Assembly (NCBI RefSeq): GCF_900115925.1
Contig: NZ_FOYF01000001.1
Span: 930,001 to 994,000, forward strand
Direction: 5' to 3'
Length of the DNA: 64,000 bases
Source of the DNA: Bacillus sp. cl95
GTDB lineage: Bacteria > Bacillota > Bacilli > Bacillales > Cytobacillaceae
Positions 16,241 to 23,707 of the stretch are shown here, in pieces; the first letter of the stretch is position 1; each line of letters starts with the position of its first letter. Under the pieces are notes generated by a model that was given only the letters and a program-made list of their open reading frames with translations, ran no database searches and was not told where the DNA came from. Both the position numbers and the translations under genes were made by a program.

Positions 16241-16327
16241 TTATTTGTCTTTTATCTTGAGAAGTCGTAAGCCGTTTAGTGTGACAATAAGAGTTGCGCC
16301 CATATCGGCAAAAATAGCGATCCAACC
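16241..16327 (-). pseudogene. Heavy-metal P-type ATPase (cadA-like) C-terminal remnant
   Basis: Minus-strand codons read GWIAIFADMGATLIVTLNGL then RLLKIKDK-stop, the unmistakable last membrane-edge segment of CadA/ZntA-type P1B ATPases (DMGATLxVxLNGLRLL). Upstream of GWIA the frame meets a stop and then the promoter/operator region, so nearly the whole gene has been deleted. The original terminator is still present downstream. Confidence 0.85.
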
Positions 16328-16349
16328 CTAATAAGACACCACCTTTATC

Positions 16350-16423
16350 ATTCAAACATTCATTTGAGTATTAGTATATGCAACAATCATTTCATGGTCA
16401 AATGATTGTTTGAATGTTTGATA
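16350..16423 (-). promoter_or_regulatory. ArsR/CadC-type metal-sensor operator cluster
   Basis: An imperfect dyad TCAAA-N6-TTTGA lies at 16352-16367; a perfect 11-bp dyad AACAATCATTT/AAATGATTGTT with 7-nt centre at 16382-16410; and TTTGAATGTTTGA, the reverse of TCAAACATTCA, at about 16409-16421. TCAAA-type AT-rich dyads fit ArsR-family sensors such as CadC/CzrA. They are probably the operators of the deleted cad operon; they may now act on the multicopper oxidase promoter 40-100 nt away (inference). Confidence 0.6.
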
Positions 16424-16456
16424 AAAAAATTACAAAATTATCTATTAATTTTGTAA

Positions 16457-16489
16457 TTGACAAATGGATTGTCCATGAATTATGTTATA
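16457..16489 (+). promoter_or_regulatory. Candidate promoter with palindrome in the spacer, before the multicopper oxidase
   Basis: TTGACA at 16457-16462 is followed after 18 bases by TATGTT (16481). Inside the spacer is ATGGA-TTG-TCCAT (16464-16476), overlapping GACAA-ATGGA-TTGTC. A dyad between -35 and -10 is the usual place for a MerR-type or CsoR-type metal regulator. No regulator gene is present nearby. Confidence 0.5.
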
Positions 16490-16541
16490 GACAAACCCAA
16501 TTAAGTTGCATCGGGGAAACTTTTTAAAAGGAGGTAAAAAC

Positions 16542-17558
16542 ATGTCCGATAATAAGATTTCAAGGCGCGATATTATCAAAATAGGCACTACAGGCGCACT
16601 TGGTATCGCAGGCAGTATGTATTTGAATAAAATGTCTCCATTTTCAAGTGTAGCAAAAGCCGAAAACCACCACGCTTCCGGTAAAAGCGGCCATACAGGA
16701 AGTCACACCAACATGATGGATACGACCAAAACAGAAGGCTACAAAATGGCTGAACGCCTCTTGACTGAATTTGATTATGGAAAAGTGTCAACGTTATCAG
16801 ATGGTAGAACCCTCCGTGAATATGAAGTCGTTGCGATTGATAAGGAAATTGAAATTGCAAAAGGTATTAAATTTCCGGGTTGGACTTACAATGGAACAAT
16901 CCCAGGACCAACCTTTCGTTGTACAGAAGGAGATCTTTTACGTTTTCAATTTAAAAACCAGGGGAGCCACCCGCACTCCATTCATTTCCATGGTATTCAT
17001 CCCCCTGAAATGGACGGTATTGCCCCTATAGCACCTGGTGAATCGTTTACGTACGAATTTGAAGCAAAACCATATGGATTACAGATTTATCATTGTCATG
17101 TTTTGCCTTTACGCCGCCATATTCATAAAGGGTTATACGGGAATTTCATCATTGACCCAAAAACTCCACGAGAAAAAGCCGTAGAACTAAATATGGTGAT
17201 GAATGCCTATGATTTGGATTTAGACGGTGCGAATGAATTTTATACAGTGAATGGGTACGCTTTTGCTTTTATGAATCATCCCATCAAAATCAAAAAGGAT
17301 GAACTTGTCCGAATCTATCTGAGCAATTTAACGGAGTTTGACTTGCTTAATTCATTCCATTTGCATGCCAACTACTTTACGTATATTCCAACTGGACGAA
17401 ATGATAATCCTACTCAATTTACCGATACCATCATGCAGTGCCAAGGAGAACGTGGAATTCTTGAGGTACGATTCCCCTACAAAGGTAAATACATGTTCCA
17501 TGCACATGTAAGTGAATTTGCCGAACTCGGATGGATGGGATTCTTTGAAGTTATTTAG
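16542..17558 (+). CDS. Tat-exported two-domain multicopper oxidase
   Basis: 338 residues from the ATG at 16542 (AAAAGGAGG upstream). N-terminus SRRDIIKIGTTGALGIAGSMYL is a twin-arginine signal. A His-rich stretch follows (ENHHASGKSGHTGSHTN). Two cupredoxin domains: H148-F-H150, then YHCHVLP (H184, C185, H186) and H193 with GLYG, so the usual axial Met of the type 1 site appears to be Leu198; domain 2 has FHLH and MFHAHVSEFAELGWMG. The arrangement fits small laccase/nitrite-reductase-like oxidases that use O2 to oxidise Cu(I), Fe(II), Mn(II) or phenols outside the cell. It heads an operon with a ZIP transporter and a TatA gene. Confidence 0.9.
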   Translation: MSDNKISRRDIIKIGTTGALGIAGSMYLNKMSPFSSVAKAENHHASGKSGHTGSHTNMMDTTKTEGYKMAERLLTEFDYGKVSTLSDGRTLREYEVVAIDKEIEIAKGIKFPGWTYNGTIPGPTFRCTEGDLLRFQFKNQGSHPHSIHFHGIHPPEMDGIAPIAPGESFTYEFEAKPYGLQIYHCHVLPLRRHIHKGLYGNFIIDPKTPREKAVELNMVMNAYDLDLDGANEFYTVNGYAFAFMNHPIKIKKDELVRIYLSNLTEFDLLNSFHLHANYFTYIPTGRNDNPTQFTDTIMQCQGERGILEVRFPYKGKYMFHAHVSEFAELGWMGFFEVI

Positions 17559-17573
17559 AAAGGTGGGGAATTT

Positions 17574-18743
17574 ATGAAAGCAAAATGGTTGATAACCGGC
17601 CTCATCCCACTTGTCCTTTTAGTATTGGTGCTGGGGTGGGTATTCAAAAATGGAGCTGGAGTCGAAAGAGACCCCGCAGCTCCAATCGAGGTCTTAAATC
17701 TCGATAAACTAACGGTCGTTCCAAATGGATTTGAACTAGATGTCAGTAATACAGGGCCAGAAACATTGACCATTTCTCAAGTGATTGTGGATGATTCTGT
17801 TTGGAATTTCTCAATGGATCCCGGAACAACATTAAAAAGATTTCAGGATGCTAAGGTAACGATTAACTATCCTTGGGTGGAAGGAGATCCACATACGATC
17901 CTATTAATTTCAGAAAATGGCATTATTACGGAAGCCTCGATTGCTGCGGCAACCTTGACGCCAGAACCATCTTGGAAAAACTTCTTGAATTACGGTTTTA
18001 TAGGTTTTTATGTAGGAATTGTGCCTATCACATTAGGCTTATTATGGTATCCGTTTATGAAGAGGTTAAAACGAAAATGGATCAATAGCATTATGGCGCT
18101 CACCGTTGGGTTATTGTTGTTTTTATTTTTCGGCACTTTGTTTGATGGGTTTGAAATTGGAGCAGAAGCACCTTCTGTGTTCCAAGGAAATATGGTTGTC
18201 ATTATTTGTACTGTTCTTTCCTTCTTACTTTTAATTGCCTTTGATCAGTATCAACATAAGAAACAAAAAGGAAAAGGTTATTCTCCCATTGGAATTGCTT
18301 TATTAATGGCTACAGGCATTGGTCTTCATAATTTTGGTGAAGGTTTGGCCATTGGCTCATCCTTCGCACTTGGAGAAGCTGCACTAGGAACGTTTCTAGT
18401 CATTGGTTTTACACTTCATAATATTACCGAAGGAATTGGCATTGCAGCTCCCTTATTGAAGATAAAGCCTAAAATGAGCACCTTTATCTTACTTGGATCC
18501 ATTGCTGGGGCACCTGCCATCCTCGGAACGTGGTTTGGGGGATTCGTCTTTTCACCAATATGGGGAGCTGTTTTCCTAGGAATAGGAGCAGGAGCGATTT
18601 TACAAGTTATTTTCGTTATCTCGAAAATGCTTATCGAAGACCATAAAAAGAACCTTGAACCTTCAGTTTCCTGGCTGAACTTTGCCGGATTTACAATGGG
18701 AATATTGATCATGTATTTTACGGCATTTTTCGTAAAATATTAA
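17574..18743 (+). CDS. ZIP metal transporter with extracytoplasmic N-terminal domain
   Basis: 389 residues. One N-terminal membrane segment (about 5-25), then a soluble outside domain of about 110 residues with beta-sheet character (FELDVSNTGPETLTISQVIVDD), then a ZIP unit of about eight membrane segments (about 143-389). Both metal motifs are intact: HNFGEGLAIG (TM4) and HNITEGIGIA (TM5). ATG with AAAGGTGGGG upstream, 15 bases after the multicopper oxidase stop, so the two are co-transcribed. The added domain may receive metal oxidised or released by the oxidase (inference). Such fused ZIPs are uncommon. Confidence 0.88.
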   Translation: MKAKWLITGLIPLVLLVLVLGWVFKNGAGVERDPAAPIEVLNLDKLTVVPNGFELDVSNTGPETLTISQVIVDDSVWNFSMDPGTTLKRFQDAKVTINYPWVEGDPHTILLISENGIITEASIAAATLTPEPSWKNFLNYGFIGFYVGIVPITLGLLWYPFMKRLKRKWINSIMALTVGLLLFLFFGTLFDGFEIGAEAPSVFQGNMVVIICTVLSFLLLIAFDQYQHKKQKGKGYSPIGIALLMATGIGLHNFGEGLAIGSSFALGEAALGTFLVIGFTLHNITEGIGIAAPLLKIKPKMSTFILLGSIAGAPAILGTWFGGFVFSPIWGAVFLGIGAGAILQVIFVISKMLIEDHKKNLEPSVSWLNFAGFTMGILIMYFTAFFVKY

Positions 18744-18755
18744 GGGGAGATTGAA

Positions 18756-18944
18756 GTGGCGAATATAGGTATTAGTGGTGTCATCTTAATTATTGTTCTT
18801 ACATTAATCGTATTTGGACCGAAAAAACTTCCAGAGCTAGGGCGGGCAGTAGGGACCACGCTTAGGGAATTTAGACAGTCCACCAAGGGAATATTGGATG
18901 AAAACGATGATGAACATGAAAAAGATATCGATAAAGGAAAATGA
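18756..18944 (+). CDS. tatA: Twin-arginine translocase subunit TatA
   Basis: 62 residues. One membrane helix ([16 protein letters not shown]), the hinge [14 protein letters not shown], an amphipathic helix ([13 protein letters not shown]) and an acidic tail: the standard TatA/E plan. The GTG start follows AGGGGAG. It is the third gene of the operon with the Tat-signal oxidase, 12 bases after the ZIP gene, so it is probably dedicated to exporting that oxidase, as in other Bacillus loci where tatA pairs with one substrate. TatC is not in the window. Confidence 0.93.
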   Translation: MANIGISGVILIIVLTLIVFGPKKLPELGRAVGTTLREFRQSTKGILDENDDEHEKDIDKGK

Positions 18945-19021
18945 ACCATCAAATTCTTTCACAACCTATGCGGACATCAATTCTCAGTCACTAAAGTAAC
19001 AAACCATAACCACACATGAAA

Positions 19022-19065
19022 AAAGAGGGAGTCCAAAAGCAAACTTTCGGACTCCCTCTTTTAGT
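19022..19065 (+). terminator. Terminator of the oxidase-ZIP-tatA operon
   Basis: AAAAGAGGGAGTCC (19022-19035) pairs with GGACTCCCTCTTTT (19050-19063), 14 bp with a 14-nt loop. Confidence 0.88.
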
Positions 19066-19122
19066 TTAATAAATATGGATTCTATTATTATCATCTTTCA
19101 GTTGGACCCATGTCATTACTTT

Positions 19123-19293
19123 TTAGGGTTGTTTTATGTTTGATTGGCCTTTTTCTTCGAGTTCCCTTAATTCTTGATCTGATTTTTTCTTAAAGAAAAA
19201 GATTACACCTAACGATAATAACGATAATACTAAATATATTGCAATATCAGGAAGAAAAACCATAAGATTAAATCCCAGTGCAAAGTTCATCAT
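19123..19293 (-). CDS. Small single-pass membrane protein
   Basis: 56 residues from ATG 19293 (or 55 from the next ATG); AAAGGA lies six to nine bases upstream, whereas the longer frame has no ribosome site. One membrane segment (FLPDIAIYLVLSLLSLGVIFFF) is followed by a charged tail KKKSDQELRELEEKGQ. No family recognised. It sits between the tatA terminator and the divergent selenoprotein copy 2, so it might assist either, without evidence. Confidence 0.55.
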   Translation of the reverse strand: MMNFALGFNLMVFLPDIAIYLVLSLLSLGVIFFFKKKSDQELRELEEKGQSNIKQP

Positions 19294-19551
19294 GTACATC
19301 CTTTCTAAAACCATCTCATGCAGGATTGTATCACAAACCCCACTCATTCTCCTAAGAATTATCTTACTGATTGGGATAAACAAGGAAAGAGGATTTGGAT
19401 GGTGGTCTTTATATTTTGGAATTGTAACAAAACAATGAACAAATCAGGAATATTCAATACTTTCCATTGAATCTATAAAAGTAATTCTGTATCCTTCTAT
19501 TTATAACAGAGTATCTATATAAACCTTGCTATTCATGGAAAGGAAGTTTAG

Positions 19552-20046
19552 ATGAAAAAGTATTTATTCCCTATACTGACAGTCGTCGCATTATCTACTG
19601 GTTGTTCATCATCAACAGGTGAACAAGAACAGTCTGACGGTCAGCACACTGAACACAACGAAAAAAACGCACCTGTTCTAACTTATAATATAGGTAGCGA
19701 TGATTGGTCTGTTGTAACAAACTATACGGATAGCCCCAAAGTGTTAGAAGCATATCAATTCGCAGTTTCTAATCCTGAGGTCCTCAATTACATGCCTTGC
19801 TACTGTGGATGCTACGAAGAAGACGGGCATACAAGCAACACAAATTGTTTCGTAGATAAAATTGAAGGTACTACCGTAACCCTTGATACAATGGGCTTTG
19901 GCTGAGGGGTTTGTGTAGATATAGCCCGTGAGGCTAAAGCAGAGTTCGAAAAAGGGACACCTTTAAAAGATATCCGTAATCAAATTGATGAAAAATACAA
20001 AGGATTGGGTACACCATCCACTCCGACTCCAATACCAGAAGCATAA
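19552..20046 (+). CDS. PCYCGC-motif lipoprotein, predicted selenoprotein, copy 2 (in-frame TGA at codon 118)
   Basis: ATG 19552 (GGAAAGGAAG upstream), TGA at 19903-19905, TAA at 20044-20046: 164 residues with selenocysteine. Lipobox LSTGC (C18); a spacer with three His (QHTEHN); PCYCGC at 82-87; C99; then TMGFG-U118-GVC121. The tail VDIAREAKAEFEKGTPLKDI and PTPIPEA parallels copy 1. Protein identity with copy 1 is roughly 65-70% outside the TGA region, so the copies are old and both have kept the TGA and a clean downstream frame. It lies tail-to-tail with spoVR. Function inferred as surface thiol/selenol redox or metal binding; the selenocysteine machinery is not in this window. Confidence 0.85.
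19922..19936 (+). promoter_or_regulatory. Candidate bacterial SECIS hairpin, copy 2
   Basis: Identical TAGCC-CGTGA-GGCTA hairpin at the same distance after the TGA as in copy 1. Over about 65 nt from GATACAATGGGC to GCAGAGTTYGA only four bases differ between the copies. Confidence 0.7.
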
Positions 20047-20075
20047 AAAACGCTGAAAATTTTCAGCGTTTTTTG
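20045..20075. terminator. Terminator between selenoprotein copy 2 and spoVR
   Basis: AAAAAACGCTGAAAA (20045-20059) pairs with TTTTCAGCGTTTTTT (20060-20074), a perfect 15-bp palindrome with T run, overlapping the TAA of the selenoprotein gene. Confidence 0.88.
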
Positions 20076-20152
20076 TTTATTGCTTAATGTTTCGTCCATA
20101 CGTGTATAGCTGTGAGTATCCCAGCAAATAGGGGTAACATCGCTCCTTTTTG

Positions 20153-21565
20153 TTATAAATATTTCCGATGGATCCCTTTTCCATCATACGTAAATAGCAT
20201 TGCCCTGCCTTCAATAACACTTTCCATGTGGACGATTCTTCCCCATAGTTGGTGAACATATGGCAATACCTTCTCCAAATACTTCAGGTCCAGTTCAATT
20301 CCCTCAAACCAGTGCTTAAGGTATAGTTCTCCATTCTTCATGTAATCTCCATCGTTTACGGTGATATATGGGAAGCCACCATTGACACGCATACTGACGA
20401 GTTGGTCCCTTACATGCTCCCATTGTTTGTCGACCACTTTGTATTCCTTGCCTTGTTTCTGGAATAAATACATGTCTTCACGCATAACAAGATCTTTCGT
20501 AAGGTAGTTTCGTAAAAATGAAATATCTGATTCAATTTCCCGTACCTCAAACATCTTTTCACGACCGGATCCAGGTTTGACTCCCCTTCTCTTCATTTCT
20601 TCTGTTGGGTTATTAAAACGCTCTTCAATATCTTCAAAAATCTTGATACCTAAATAGTAAGGGTTAATTCCCGTTCTTGATGGCTGCACGACACCTGCAT
20701 TCAGTTTGGCAAATTCAATCGCTTCACCGCTCGTCAAATCCATTTCACGGAGTATCCGCTGGTGCCAAAAAGATGCCCAGCCTTCGTTCATGATTTTGGT
20801 TTCAAGCTGAGGCCAAAAATAGAGCATTTCATCACGCATCATCGTGAGAATATCTCTTTGCCAGTCAGCAAGTTCTTTGCTGTAAGTCTCTATGAATAGC
20901 AATAAATCCTTTTCTGGACGAGGGGGAAATTTCTTTTTCGTGGATTTATCAGTCTTCTTTTCCTCTTTTTTGTCCATACCCCACAGGTCATCATATGGAG
21001 TAACGGGTGCACGGTCTTCCGAAGATTCAACTTCATCTTCCATTGTCCAAGCCAATTTTGGTCTCATTAACGAAGGGTCAATATGTTCTTCTATCGCCAA
21101 TACGGCATCAAGGAAGGTTTCTACCTCTTTCTTTCCATAACGAATTTCATATTGTTGAATCCGGTCAGCTGTTGCAGCCATACTCTCAACCATTTCGCGC
21201 TTTGTATTTTGAAATCTGACATTATTTTTAAAAAAGTCGCAATGAGCTAAAACGTGGGCAACAATGAGTTTATTTTGAATAAGGGAATTGGAATCAAGTA
21301 AAAAGGCGTAACAAGGATTAGAGTTAATAACAAGTTCATAAATTTTGCTTAAACCTAAATCATAATGCAGCTTCATCTTAAAAAACTGTTTACCAAAGCT
21401 CCAATGTGAAAATCGCGTCGGCATTCCATAGGCACCGAATGTATAAATGATTTCAGCAGGGCAGATTTCGTATCTCATCTGATAAAAATCCAAACCAAAT
21501 CCTTTTGCAATCTCCGTTATTTCTCCGATAGCCTTCTCCAATGCTTTTCGGCCTTCAGAATTCAT
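20153..21565 (-). CDS. spoVR: SpoVR family protein (stage V sporulation protein R)
   Basis: 470 residues from the ATG at 21565 (GGGGGA six bases upstream; the GTG at 21571 overlaps the ribosome site). The length matches B. subtilis SpoVR (about 468). Family features seen: [28 protein letters not shown] near the N-terminus, [14 protein letters not shown], and [16 protein letters not shown]. SpoVR is needed for normal spore cortex formation in B. subtilis; in non-sporulating bacteria related proteins work with YeaG/YeaH. The C-terminal end RKYL and about 60 bp of its DNA recur as a remnant at 10313. Single gene. Confidence 0.95.
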   Translation of the reverse strand: MNSEGRKALEKAIGEITEIAKGFGLDFYQMRYEICPAEIIYTFGAYGMPTRFSHWSFGKQFFKMKLHYDLGLSKIYELVINSNPCYAFLLDSNSLIQNKLIVAHVLAHCDFFKNNVRFQNTKREMVESMAATADRIQQYEIRYGKKEVETFLDAVLAIEEHIDPSLMRPKLAWTMEDEVESSEDRAPVTPYDDLWGMDKKEEKKTDKSTKKKFPPRPEKDLLLFIETYSKELADWQRDILTMMRDEMLYFWPQLETKIMNEGWASFWHQRILREMDLTSGEAIEFAKLNAGVVQPSRTGINPYYLGIKIFEDIEERFNNPTEEMKRRGVKPGSGREKMFEVREIESDISFLRNYLTKDLVMREDMYLFQKQGKEYKVVDKQWEHVRDQLVSMRVNGGFPYITVNDGDYMKNGELYLKHWFEGIELDLKYLEKVLPYVHQLWGRIVHMESVIEGRAMLFTYDGKGIHRKYL

Positions 21566-21878
21566 CTTCACTCCCCCTTTTTCTTCTTACCACAATGTAT
21601 GAGAAGAAATCGGGAATGATGAAACGAATCCGAACTGAAAAAGATGTGGTGGTCCCAAGTAGCAGATTAAATGAACAGTTCCTTGGCTGAAATATAAGGA
21701 TAATTACTCATTATTATTTTCTGAATATTAAGTTCCAATCATATCTTTTCGAAATCACGTCAAATAATGAAATTTCACCTCATATATTTCAAAAACCCGT
21801 CAAAAGTTACAAAAATCACGTCAAATATTTTAACAGGCAATATGTTGAGCCAAAAAACACTTTAAAAAGCACAAAAAG
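21566..21878. other. Non-coding upstream region of spoVR with short direct repeats
   Basis: No gene is supported in this about 310-bp stretch. It contains TCACGTCAAAT-type direct repeats at 21755-21764, 21796-21804 (CCCGTCAAA) and 21816-21826, in an otherwise AT-rich background. Meaning unknown; part of it should hold the spoVR promoter. Confidence 0.4.
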
Positions 21879-21916
21879 GGAAAAACCATAGGAGTAGTAG
21901 TCCTATGGTTTTTCCT
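21879..21916 (-). terminator. Terminator of the DUF3889 gene
   Basis: GGAAAAACCATAGGA (21879-21893) pairs perfectly with TCCTATGGTTTTTCC (21901-21915) around GTAGTAG; T-rich on the minus-strand side. The stem includes the last codons of the gene. Confidence 0.88.
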
Positions 21917-22223
21917 CGCCAACTGTTAGATTCAGTAGCTTTTTGTTTTCTAAATTGTGGGTGACTTTTACAACCACAACTTTTGGCTTTCCATTTTCCG
22001 TTACTTTGAAGCGAAATGAGTCAGTAACGTCTGTGGCGTTGGGCTTCGTTCTCCCAATATAGTTATACTCTGTAACAGCAATACCAGGATAATCCGCTTT
22101 TACAACAGCAATGGCTACATTTCCGTATTTAGCATAATCAGGTTGTTGAGCGCTGGATTTTGAGGCTTGAAAGCCGAGCGTCAATGCCAAAGATAATACC
22201 GCTAACATCCATATTTTTTTCAT
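21903..22223 (-). CDS. Secreted DUF3889 family protein
   Basis: 106 residues from the ATG at 22223 (GAAAGGAAG upstream; a GTG nine bases earlier is too close to it). Signal peptide MKKIWMLAVLSLALTLGFQASKSSA, then a small domain beginning PDYAKYGNVAIAVVKADYPG with a following beta-rich core (FRFKVTENGKPKVVVVKVTH). The pattern 'YaKyG..A....k..YP...v..Y.y.Gr' fits DUF3889, a Bacillus family of unknown function. Probably released to the outside. Downstream of the M14 peptidase by 40 bases, maybe in one unit. Confidence 0.75.
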   Translation of the reverse strand: MKKIWMLAVLSLALTLGFQASKSSAQQPDYAKYGNVAIAVVKADYPGIAVTEYNYIGRTKPNATDVTDSFRFKVTENGKPKVVVVKVTHNLENKKLLNLTVGEEKP

Positions 22224-22262
22224 CTGGTACACTTCCTTTCCTTTCGTATTTTTAGCGAATGC

Positions 22263-23252
22263 TTATTTTTTTATGTACATTGTTTTAATTTCATGTGCGA
22301 GCATGATTCCAACTTCGCAATTTCGCACCCACTCCTCTGAAAAAACGGATAAGGGTGGGTTTCTTTCCCCTACTAGAAAACTGATTTCAATCGTCATTGC
22401 CGGCTTATGAAAAGTAGTAATAAACCAATCTGTAAAGCCGCCTCCAGTTGCTTTTTTAGGAGGGATATTTAGTTTATATCCCGTCAATTGTGCCACTTTA
22501 GCAGCGATTTTTCTGTCTCTTACTAGCCATTCACCATTTTGGTAATTCCAGAATATTTCTCGTCCAGCAGTGTGATAAGAAATGGCTAAAGCCGGTTTAA
22601 TTCTCTTAGTAAAATGGGAAATAGCTTGAACCTCAATAGCTTGCAGGGGTTTGTGTCCTTTGTAAAATTGATAATTCCTTTGGCTCTCGCCTTTTAATTC
22701 ATTCCAGCCCGCTGGGTATTGCCTGTTCAAATCCACACCCCAACCATTCGCTTTCCAACCTTTGAAATCATGTGAGTCATTATTCATGTGAAGCAAAGAC
22801 TTCTGATGAAAGATCGGGAATTGATTTGGACCAAATTGCTGTAACGTTACCCCATCCGGATTAACCATAGGCACAAACCATATAGAAAAGTCATTGAAGA
22901 TATCGGTCTTATATTTACCGATTACATTATTATTTGCGTATGCCTCAGCATACGTTTCAATCATCTTCATAATGAGCATGGTCGTCATCCATTCACGCCC
23001 ATGATGCGAACCGTTGATAAGAATATTGTTTTGACCTTTCCCGAGCTTAATCGCCATGATTTTGCGATTAAAATGGGAATGGCCAATTGTGTTCACAGTA
23101 ATGATTTCTTTGTATTTCCGGTCTAAATCGCTAACATCCCTTAACATTTCCTCATATGTGTATAGGTTGTCGGTTTTCACCACTGGACTTGCATAAGCAA
23201 TATTCGAATAAAATGATAATAAACATATCATTAAAAGCAACCGCTTTTTCAT
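22263..23252 (-). CDS. Secreted M14 family zinc carboxypeptidase
   Basis: 329 residues from the ATG at 23252 (GGAG seven bases upstream; preceding GTG is too close). Signal peptide of about 22 residues ending AYA. M14 catalytic features: zinc ligands in GSHHGREW (HxxE) and SYHTAGR, substrate-binding NPDG and DLNRQYP, and the catalytic Glu in AMTIEIS near the end. Fits the gamma-D-glutamyl-meso-diaminopimelate peptidase I/YqgT-like group that trims cell-wall peptides, without LysM repeats. Possibly active in spore or vegetative wall turnover (inference). Confidence 0.9.
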   Translation of the reverse strand: MKKRLLLMICLLSFYSNIAYASPVVKTDNLYTYEEMLRDVSDLDRKYKEIITVNTIGHSHFNRKIMAIKLGKGQNNILINGSHHGREWMTTMLIMKMIETYAEAYANNNVIGKYKTDIFNDFSIWFVPMVNPDGVTLQQFGPNQFPIFHQKSLLHMNNDSHDFKGWKANGWGVDLNRQYPAGWNELKGESQRNYQFYKGHKPLQAIEVQAISHFTKRIKPALAISYHTAGREIFWNYQNGEWLVRDRKIAAKVAQLTGYKLNIPPKKATGGGFTDWFITTFHKPAMTIEISFLVGERNPPLSVFSEEWVRNCEVGIMLAHEIKTMYIKK

Positions 23253-23388
23253 CACGATACTCCTCTACATTTATACAGGTAAAACTTGAAAAACGCGCTG
23301 ATTCAAGATGTCCAACATTTACTGCGAGATTTCTCTCCTGGTTTATCACAAAATATAACCACTCCCAACGAGGAGGGGACAGAAACAG

Positions 23389-23640
23389 ATGAACAATACT
23401 GATTATGATCGAGCTCTTTATTACACTCACCGATCTCAATGGGATAATTTATTGATCTTAATGGTAAGAACAAAAGATCAATTTCTCTCCAAGAAGATCG
23501 AACATTTCTTGCATGCCTACCATTTTGAAAAAGAATATAATGCATTAGAGAAACAATTAACTTCTCTACTAAGGTATATTGAACACGCCAGCGAAACTTC
23601 TATAGAGGATGAAGAATTAGCTGTATATAGTCTTTCCTAA
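23389..23640 (+). CDS. yhdB: YhdB family small protein
   Basis: 83 residues, starting YDRALYYTHRSQWDNLLILM, with a helical charged body and acidic end. GAGGAGGGG lies upstream of the ATG. The sequence and the location next to yhdA, yhcZ and yhcY match B. subtilis yhdB as I recall it. No function is known. No signal or membrane segment. Convergent with the MFS gene. Confidence 0.75.
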   Translation: MNNTDYDRALYYTHRSQWDNLLILMVRTKDQFLSKKIEHFLHAYHFEKEYNALEKQLTSLLRYIEHASETSIEDEELAVYSLS

Positions 23641-23670
23641 GGTAATCGGATTATCCAATACAATGAATAG

Positions 23671-23707
23671 AAAAAACACGGGCCATTAACTGGTCCGTGT
23701 TTTTAGC
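23671..23707. terminator. Terminator between yhdB and the MFS gene
   Basis: ACACGGGCCA pairs with TGGTCCGTGT (one G-T pair) around TTAAC, flanked by A6 and T5, so usable in both directions. Confidence 0.85.

Noticed and set aside
21755-21826. CRISPR array
   Set aside because: Only three short 9-11 base copies with unequal spacing and no cas genes.
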